From contig CALQBJ020000011.1 in NCBI GenBank assembly GCA_943328785.2, forward strand, positions 1 to 33,142: a stretch of 33,142 nt of DNA. The letters run 5' to 3'. Source of the stretch: Bifidobacterium breve. GTDB taxonomy: Bacteria; Acidobacteriota; Vicinamibacteria; Vicinamibacterales; CAVVIG01. How positions within the stretch are numbered: position 1 is the stretch's first letter; every line of letters begins with the position of its first letter. The position numbers and the translations under genes were made by a program. This document shows, piece after piece, positions 27,292-33,142 of this stretch. Below the pieces are notes generated by a model that ran no database searches, was not told the origin of the DNA, and saw only the letters and a program-made list of their open reading frames with translations.

Positions 27292-28830
27292 GTGCGAAAG
27301 ATTCTCATCGCCAACCGCGGCGAAATTGCCGTTCGCATCATCCGCGCCTGTCGCGAGATGCAGATCTCGCCGGTCGCGATCTATTCCGAATGCGACCGCC
27401 GCGCGCTGCATGTCCGCTACGCCGACGAGGCGTATCCAATCGGGCCCAGTGCGCCGCGTGACAGCTACCTGCGCATCGACGCCATCATCGAGGTGGCGCT
27501 GCGCTGCGGTGCCGACGCGATCCATCCCGGCTATGGCTTCCTCGCCGAGAACGAAGAGTTCGCAGCCGCGGTCCGTCGCGCCGGCCTGATCTACATCGGG
27601 CCGACCGCCGAAGCCGTGGCGCTCATGGGCAGCAAGACCGCCGCGCGCGCCGTCGCCGTGCGCGCTGGTGTGCCCGTGGTGCCAGGCACGGCCGAGCCGC
27701 TCGCGGCCGACACGTCTGACGACGACCTGCAGCGCATGGCGGACAACATTGGCTTTCCGCTGCTGGTGAAGGCCGTGGCGGGCGGCGGCGGCAAGGGCAT
27801 GCGCACGGTGACCAGCCGAGCCGATCTCCTCGGCGCGGTCCGGGCGGCCCGCTCGGAAGCCGGCACGGCCTTCGGCGATCCGGCAGTGTTCCTCGAGCGC
27901 CGCATCACGCACGCGCGGCACATCGAAGTGCAGTTGCTGGCCGACCATCACGGCACCGTGCTCCCGTTCGTCGAACGCGAGTGCTCCATCCAGCGGCGTC
28001 ACCAGAAGGTGGTGGAGGAGACGCCGTCGCTGGCCGTCACCCCAGAACTGCGGCAGCGCATCACGTCGGCCGCGGCCGACGTGGCGAAGGCGGCAGGGTA
28101 CACCAACGCCGGCACGATCGAGTTCCTGCTCGACCAGGATGGCCGCTTCTACTTCCTTGAGATGAACACCCGCCTGCAGGTCGAACATCCCATCACCGAG
28201 ATGGTGACCGGACTCGACCTGGTGCACTGGCAGATTCGCATCGCGCGCGGCGAAGCGCTGACGATCGATCCGGCGCGAGCGCTCGAGCCCCGCGGCCACG
28301 CGATCGAGTGCCGCATCTACGCCGAAGATCCGGACAACAACTTCCTGCCGTCACCAGGCCGCATCCAGCAACTGCGTGTGCCGGCGGGCCCTGGCATCCG
28401 GGACGACAGCGGTGCGACGGCCGGCCTCGACGTGCCGATCTTCTACGACCCGATGATCTCGAAGCTGGTGGCCTGGGCCGAGGATCGTCCGGCTGCCGTC
28501 GCGCGCATGAGGCGCGCCCTTGGCGAGTACGTCGTCACGGGCATCCGGACCACGGTGCCGTTCTTCACGTGGCTGTTCCAGCAGCCAGAATTCCACGCCA
28601 GCGCGTTCCACACCACGTATCTCGACGAGCTCCTGACGCAGCGCAACGGCCGGCCGTTTGTCGAATCGACAGCCGCGGACGAGGAACTGATCGCCGTGGC
28701 CGCGGCGCTGCAGGTGGCGCTGTCGCCGCGCACAGTGGTGGCCGGAGGTCCGAGCAGCACGACCGCGGAATCGACGTCAGTGGTGGGCGGCCGCTGGAAG
28801 ACGCGCGCACGCCACGAAGGGCTGCGGTAG
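27292..28830 (+). CDS. accC: Acyl-CoA carboxylase biotin carboxylase subunit
   Basis: 512 residues from a GTG; the start MRKILIANRGEIAVRII is the universal one for the family. It carboxylates biotin with ATP and bicarbonate. The ATP-grasp loop AVAGGGGKGM (161-170), EVQLLADHHG, ERECSIQRRHQK and FLEMNTRLQVEHPITE (metal and catalytic Arg/Glu) are intact. The C-terminal part (450-512) is a short extra tail, too small to hold a biotin domain, which is encoded separately next. No ribosome-binding site is visible before the GTG. With the beta subunit upstream and the carrier 3 bases downstream it forms a three-part acyl-CoA carboxylase. Confidence 0.94.
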   Translation: MRKILIANRGEIAVRIIRACREMQISPVAIYSECDRRALHVRYADEAYPIGPSAPRDSYLRIDAIIEVALRCGADAIHPGYGFLAENEEFAAAVRRAGLIYIGPTAEAVALMGSKTAARAVAVRAGVPVVPGTAEPLAADTSDDDLQRMADNIGFPLLVKAVAGGGGKGMRTVTSRADLLGAVRAARSEAGTAFGDPAVFLERRITHARHIEVQLLADHHGTVLPFVERECSIQRRHQKVVEETPSLAVTPELRQRITSAAADVAKAAGYTNAGTIEFLLDQDGRFYFLEMNTRLQVEHPITEMVTGLDLVHWQIRIARGEALTIDPARALEPRGHAIECRIYAEDPDNNFLPSPGRIQQLRVPAGPGIRDDSGATAGLDVPIFYDPMISKLVAWAEDRPAAVARMRRALGEYVVTGIRTTVPFFTWLFQQPEFHASAFHTTYLDELLTQRNGRPFVESTAADEELIAVAAALQVALSPRTVVAGGPSSTTAESTSVVGGRWKTRARHEGLR

Positions 28831-28833
28831 GCC

Positions 28834-29379
28834 GTGCAGTACGACGTCGCCATCAACGGCCAGTTGAAGCAGGTCACCGTCGTCAGGCGTAACGGCGGCT
28901 TCGCCGTCTCGCTCGGTGAACGCGAGTGGGTGGTCGATGCCGCCCAGGTGGAAGGGCATACGCTCTCGCTGCTCATCGAAGAGGTGACGGCCGGCTCGCT
29001 CGATCGCGGCGCGGCCGCCTCCAGCCGTGAAATCAGCATCGCCACCGACCCGTTGACCGGGCAGTTCGTCTTCGGTGTGGGTCCGGTGCGGCTGCCGGTG
29101 AACCTCAATGCGAGGCGCACCTGGGCACGTCGTGGCGATGAGGCGGCCAACGGGTCTGGACCACAGCGCCTCGTGGCGCCGATGCCAGGCAAGGTGGTGC
29201 GCGTCCTCGGTGCACCCGGCGACCCGGTCGCCCATCGTCAGCCCGTCATCGTCATCGAAGCGATGAAGATGGAAAACGAACTGCGCGCCTCGTGCGACGG
29301 GACACTGACCGAGGTGCTTGTGCAGGAAGGGCAGTTGGTCGAGGCCGGCATGCTGCTCGCGATCATCACGCCCGCGTAA
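28834..29379 (+). CDS. Biotin carboxyl carrier protein of the acyl-CoA carboxylase
   Basis: 181 residues from a GTG, 3 bases after the biotin carboxylase stop. The C-terminal biotinyl domain (about 111-181) has the EAMKMEN motif with Lys145 as the biotin site, and the thumb-less MPGKVVRVLGAPGD start. The N-terminal 110 residues (MQYDVAINGQLKQVTVVRRN) form a beta-rich domain like the one that docks carrier to carboxylase in PCC-type enzymes, followed by a linker. It carries carboxybiotin between the two active sites. The gene is split from the carboxylase, unlike the fused alpha subunit of actinobacteria. Confidence 0.92.
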   Translation: MQYDVAINGQLKQVTVVRRNGGFAVSLGEREWVVDAAQVEGHTLSLLIEEVTAGSLDRGAAASSREISIATDPLTGQFVFGVGPVRLPVNLNARRTWARRGDEAANGSGPQRLVAPMPGKVVRVLGAPGDPVAHRQPVIVIEAMKMENELRASCDGTLTEVLVQEGQLVEAGMLLAIITPA

Positions 29380-29383
29380 GCAC

Positions 29384-32300
29384 GTGGCCTTGCTCTCACG
29401 CACCCGCATTCGCACGCTCCTTCGCTACGCCGGCATCGCCGTCGTCAGTACGGTCGTGCTGCTGGCGATCGCGATCTTCGTCACGCTGCGCATCGATCTC
29501 GGTCCATCGATTCGCGCCCTCGCCGAACGCGAAGGCTCGAAGCAGATCCAGCGGCCGCTGCACATCGGCCGCCTGTCGATTCGGGTGGCCCGCGGACGTG
29601 TCGAAGTGAACGACGTGCGCATCGAGGGGATGAAGCCGGAAGACCGGTCGTTCTTCGAGGCGAAGCTGCTGTCGGTGTCGCTCGACTGGAGCAAGATCGT
29701 CCAGCGCCGGCCGGAGATCATCATCACGTCGGTCGACATGGTCGACTGGCAGATGCTCGTCGAGAAGTGGCCTGGCACCGACAGCTTCATCCGGATGCGG
29801 CGGAGCACCAGCACCAGTCCGCCCGGTCCGCGCCGCTTCGTCAGCACACTGCGCTACCTGCATGCCTATCGCGGGCAGTTCACCTACGAGGACCACGAGA
29901 CCCCCTGGGGCATCATCGCCCCGAACATGGACATCACCGTCACCAACAGCCGCGGCTACAACGGTGATGCGGCGTTCAAGGGTGGGCTGGTCACCATCCA
30001 GAACTACGTGCCGATGTGGACCGACTTCGACGCCCACTTCTCCATCGACGGCTCGAAGATTCGGATGGACCGCATTGACCTGCGCACCGACGGCGCGGTG
30101 AGCAGCGCGAAAGGCGAGATCGACACCAGCAAGTGGCCCGAGATGAGCTACGCGGTCACGTCGCGCTTGCAGTTCCAGCGGATGCGAGAGCTGTTCTTCA
30201 AAGACGAGCCCTGGGTGCTCGGCGGCGACGGCAACTTCGATGGCCAGTTCCACCTCTACAAGGGCGGCTACGACCTGACCGGTACCTTCGCCTCGGACGG
30301 CGCGGGTCTCTACGACTACCGCTTCCCCGAGCTGAACGGCTCGCTCCACTGGAACCCGAAGTTCTTCAAGGTGATGAACGCGGGCTCGAAGTTCTCGGGC
30401 GGGAAGGCGCGCTTCTCGTTCGACGTCGCACCGCTGAACGACCCGATCAAGCCGACCGGCCGCTTCGAGGCCGAGTACGAGAACCTCGACGTCGCGCAGT
30501 TGAGCGATTTCTACGCGCTCGCCGGCGTGCGCTTCGCTGGCCGCGCGAGTGGCCGCAACCTGCTCGAGTGGCCGATGGGACGTTTCCGCGAGCATCACGG
30601 CGATGGTCACGTCGTTCTCACGCCGCCGGCCGGCGCCACGCCGATGGTGGCCTCGCTCGATGGGGAGCGTGCGGCCGACCCGAACCATGCGCGCCACGCG
30701 TGGGGACCGTTCCTGCCGACGCCGCTGGCGCAGCACCTGCCGGTGGCCGGCAAGGTGAGGTACAAGTTCGGCCCCGACACGGTCGACGTCAGCGGCGGCG
30801 AGTTTGCCACCGAGAAGACATGGGTGTCGTTCCAGGGGCGCACGCACTGGGCTGAGGACGCGAACGTCGCCTTCCACGTGACGAGTGCCGACTGGCAGGA
30901 GAGCGATCAGGTGCTCGCCGGCATCCTCACCAATTTCGGCTCCCGCACCGGATGGGTGGCGCTTGGTGGACGCGGGGCCTTCGACGGCGGCCTGACCGGT
31001 CCGTTCCGCCGGCCGCGGATCGAGGGCGAGTTCATGGGCGAGGACATGCGCGCCTGGGACACGCTTTGGGGCGACGGCACCGCGCACATCGTGGTCGAGA
31101 ACAGCTACGTGACGGTGACGAACGGCATCGTCCGCAAGGACGACTCCGAGATTCGCGCCGAAGGGCTCTACTCGCTCGGCTACCCGAGGAGCGACCGCGG
31201 CGAGGAACTGAACGCGCGCTTTCGCATCGACAACCGCGACCTCGACAGCCTGCGACATGCGTTCGAACTCGACGACTGGCCGGTGTCCGGCAAGCTGACC
31301 GGCGAGTTCCACCTGACCGGCAACTACCTGACACCGATCGGCTTCGGCGCCATGACGGTGGATGACGGTATCGCGTACGACGAGCCGTTCCAGAAGGCGA
31401 GCGCCAACCTGCGCTTCGACGGCAAGGGCGTGCGGCTCGACGGCGTGCAGCTCGCGAAGGCGACCGGCAGTGTGACGGCGACGGCCTACGTCGGCTGGGA
31501 CGGCACCTACTCGTTCAACGCCGATGGGCGCCGCATTCCGGCCGAGCGGGTCGCGATGCTCGAGTACCCGACCGTGCAGCCGTCGGGCCTCATCGATTTC
31601 ACCGCGGCCGGCAACGGCATCTTCGACGTCCCGCGCTACGACGTGCGCTTCCGCATGAACAACCTGGCTGTCGCCCAGGAGCCGGTCGGGCTCCTCACCG
31701 GCACCATGGCGCTGCGCGGCACGGACGTGAACGTCGAACTCGAAGCCTCGTCCGAGAAGCTGGCGCTCACCGGCACCGGGCGCTGGTCGCTCGAGCCCGG
31801 CTACGACGCCGACCTCACGTTCCGTTTTCACGACAGCCCGCTCGATCCCTACGCGCGCCTGTTCCTGCCGACGCTGTCGCCCGCGACCACGGCGGTGGCC
31901 AGCGGCACGATTCGCGTCAGCGGCCCGCTGGAACGCGTGAACGAGGTACGGGTCGAGGCGACGGTCGACCGCCTCGAGATGGCGCTGTTCGACTACGGCA
32001 TCCGCATTCCGCGCCCCATCCGGCTGACGATGGACAAGCAGGTGGTGCGGGTCGACGACTTCCAGTTGGTCGGCGAACAGACGCAGCTGTCGATCGGTGG
32101 GTCTGTGTCGCTCGGCGACGAGCGCATCGCGCTGCGTGCGAACGGCGACGCCAACCTCGGCATCCTGCAGGGGTTCATGCGCGACGTGCGCGGCGCTGGC
32201 CGCGCCACGCTGACGGCCGCCATCGACGGTCCGATGTACGCCCCGGTGTTCAGCGGCAGCGCGATCATCGCCGACGGCCGCGTGCGTCACTTCTCGCTGC

Positions 32301-33142
32301 CGAACTCGCTCGATTCGATCAACGGCGCCATCCGCTTCGACTCGCGCGGCATCCGCCTGGATGACATCACCGCCACCATGGGCGGCGGCCGCGTGCAGTT
32401 CGGCGGCCGCATCGCGCTCGACGGCTACGCACCGGGCGACCTGAACGTGACGGTACGTGGTGAAGACATGCACCTCCGTTATCCCGAGGGCATCCGCTCC
32501 ACCGTTGACGCCGACCTGGCGCTGCGCGGTAACGTCCAGGCGCTCACGCTCGGGGGGGTGGTGCGGGTGAAGCAGGCCATCTGGACCCGGCGCATGGATC
32601 CGAGCGGCGGCCTGCTCGACTTCAGCTCCGGACGGTCGAGCACCGAGATGGCGCCGACGCCGGCGGCCAGCACCATTCCGCTGCGTTTCGATCTCGAGGT
32701 GGTGGTGCCGTCGAGCCTGCGCATCGAGAACAACCTCGCGCGGCTCGTGGCCAGTGCCGACCTGCAGCTGCGCGGTAGCTACGACCGCCCGGTGCTGTTC
32801 GGGCGCGCCGAGGTGGATCGCGGCGAGGTGACCTTCGAGGGGCGCCGCTACCTGGTGACGCGCGGCAATATCGACTTCACCAACCCGTCGCGGATCGAGC
32901 CGTTTTTCGATGTCGAGGCGCAGACACGGGTCCGCATTCCCGGCCAGACCTACCAGGTCATTGTGCGCGCCGTCGGCACGCTCGACCGGCTGCAGCCAGA
33001 ACTCAGCTCCGATCCGCCGCTGCCCGCCGCCGACGTGCTGGCGCTGCTGTTCAGCGACGTGCGCCGCCAGCAGGGACCGGGTGACGCCGAACTGCGCGCC
33101 CTGCAGAACCCGAACGAGCGCCAGCGCGACATCCTGACGACC
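29384..33142 (+). CDS. tamB: TamB/AsmA-like envelope protein, 3' end cut by window edge
   Basis: At least 1253 residues are visible, open to the last base. It starts at a GTG 4 bases after the carrier stop; this start is needed to keep the N-terminal signal anchor (about 13-34, YAGIAVVSTVVLLAIAIFVT). The long body is made of repeated short beta strands (GRLSIRVARGRVEVNDVRIEG), as in AsmA/TamB proteins that form a hydrophobic groove across the periplasm for lipid transport or assembly with an Omp85 partner. The TamB C-terminal domain begins at about 930 (DFTNPSRIEPFFDVEAQTRV near the end is typical). The last 100 or so residues lie outside. Length is typical of the family. Confidence 0.9.
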   Translation, partial: MALLSRTRIRTLLRYAGIAVVSTVVLLAIAIFVTLRIDLGPSIRALAEREGSKQIQRPLHIGRLSIRVARGRVEVNDVRIEGMKPEDRSFFEAKLLSVSLDWSKIVQRRPEIIITSVDMVDWQMLVEKWPGTDSFIRMRRSTSTSPPGPRRFVSTLRYLHAYRGQFTYEDHETPWGIIAPNMDITVTNSRGYNGDAAFKGGLVTIQNYVPMWTDFDAHFSIDGSKIRMDRIDLRTDGAVSSAKGEIDTSKWPEMSYAVTSRLQFQRMRELFFKDEPWVLGGDGNFDGQFHLYKGGYDLTGTFASDGAGLYDYRFPELNGSLHWNPKFFKVMNAGSKFSGGKARFSFDVAPLNDPIKPTGRFEAEYENLDVAQLSDFYALAGVRFAGRASGRNLLEWPMGRFREHHGDGHVVLTPPAGATPMVASLDGERAADPNHARHAWGPFLPTPLAQHLPVAGKVRYKFGPDTVDVSGGEFATEKTWVSFQGRTHWAEDANVAFHVTSADWQESDQVLAGILTNFGSRTGWVALGGRGAFDGGLTGPFRRPRIEGEFMGEDMRAWDTLWGDGTAHIVVENSYVTVTNGIVRKDDSEIRAEGLYSLGYPRSDRGEELNARFRIDNRDLDSLRHAFELDDWPVSGKLTGEFHLTGNYLTPIGFGAMTVDDGIAYDEPFQKASANLRFDGKGVRLDGVQLAKATGSVTATAYVGWDGTYSFNADGRRIPAERVAMLEYPTVQPSGLIDFTAAGNGIFDVPRYDVRFRMNNLAVAQEPVGLLTGTMALRGTDVNVELEASSEKLALTGTGRWSLEPGYDADLTFRFHDSPLDPYARLFLPTLSPATTAVASGTIRVSGPLERVNEVRVEATVDRLEMALFDYGIRIPRPIRLTMDKQVVRVDDFQLVGEQTQLSIGGSVSLGDERIALRANGDANLGILQGFMRDVRGAGRATLTAAIDGPMYAPVFSGSAIIADGRVRHFSLPNSLDSINGAIRFDSRGIRLDDITATMGGGRVQFGGRIALDGYAPGDLNVTVRGEDMHLRYPEGIRSTVDADLALRGNVQALTLGGVVRVKQAIWTRRMDPSGGLLDFSSGRSSTEMAPTPAASTIPLRFDLEVVVPSSLRIENNLARLVASADLQLRGSYDRPVLFGRAEVDRGEVTFEGRRYLVTRGNIDFTNPSRIEPFFDVEAQTRVRIPGQTYQVIVRAVGTLDRLQPELSSDPPLPAADVLALLFSDVRRQQGPGDAELRALQNPNERQRDILTT

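Noticed and set aside
29396-32473. A 1025-codon open frame on the minus strand
   Set aside because: It lies antisense to tamB, which has a signal anchor, family-like beta repeats and an unbroken frame. The antisense protein is rich in Arg, His, Val and Ala without motifs, a usual shadow in GC-rich genes.

Overview
This 33.1 kb window is GC-rich chromosomal DNA from a diderm bacterium. My best guess is Acidobacteriota, possibly Vicinamibacteria. That is inference, based on the mix of folate-dependent trmFO, sigma-54-type two-component regulators, PEGA-domain protein, many lipoproteins, TamB and frequent GTG starts; no 16S or other marker gene is present. There are 27 genes packed tightly, two of them cut by the window edges. 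No stretch over 300 bases lacks a gene. I saw no tRNA, rRNA, CRISPR array, transposase or prophage module.

Left part (1-8164). Three minus-strand envelope genes come first: a truncated CAP-domain lipoprotein, a lipoprotein of unknown role, and a small periplasmic TPR protein. Divergent from them runs a plus-strand cluster for DNA processing and RNA modification: dprA, topA, trmFO, xerC. topA-trmFO and trmFO-xerC each overlap by an ATGA. This is the gene order known from Bacillus-type genomes, where hslV and hslU follow directly.

Middle part (8165-21106). Here hslVU lies about 13 kb further on, beyond a block of regulatory and envelope genes. On the minus strand are an NtrC-type response regulator with its soluble PAS kinase, an ABC-F ATPase, and a second two-component pair (a GAF/PAS kinase and an unusual HTH-receiver fusion). 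On the plus strand is an ECF sigma factor with its zinc-finger anti-sigma factor, then a secreted protein, a lipoprotein and an APC permease. A minus-strand PEGA-domain protein follows, with a good sigma-54 promoter in front of it.

Right part (21107-33142). hslV and hslU are followed by a translationally coupled fibronectin-type lipoprotein with an LptM-like N-terminus. Next come a fumarylacetoacetate-hydrolase-family enzyme and a small transaldolase/fructose-6-phosphate aldolase. A three-subunit acyl-CoA carboxylase follows (carboxyltransferase, biotin carboxylase, biotin carrier). The window ends inside a very large tamB-like gene.

I did not find a clearly new defence or mobile system. The most interesting signals are the split dprA-xerC/hslVU cluster, the sigma-54 promoter plus a matching candidate before the NtrC-type pair, the HTH-receiver fusion, a palindrome-bearing in-frame insertion in trmFO, and the ECF locus with its unknown exported proteins.
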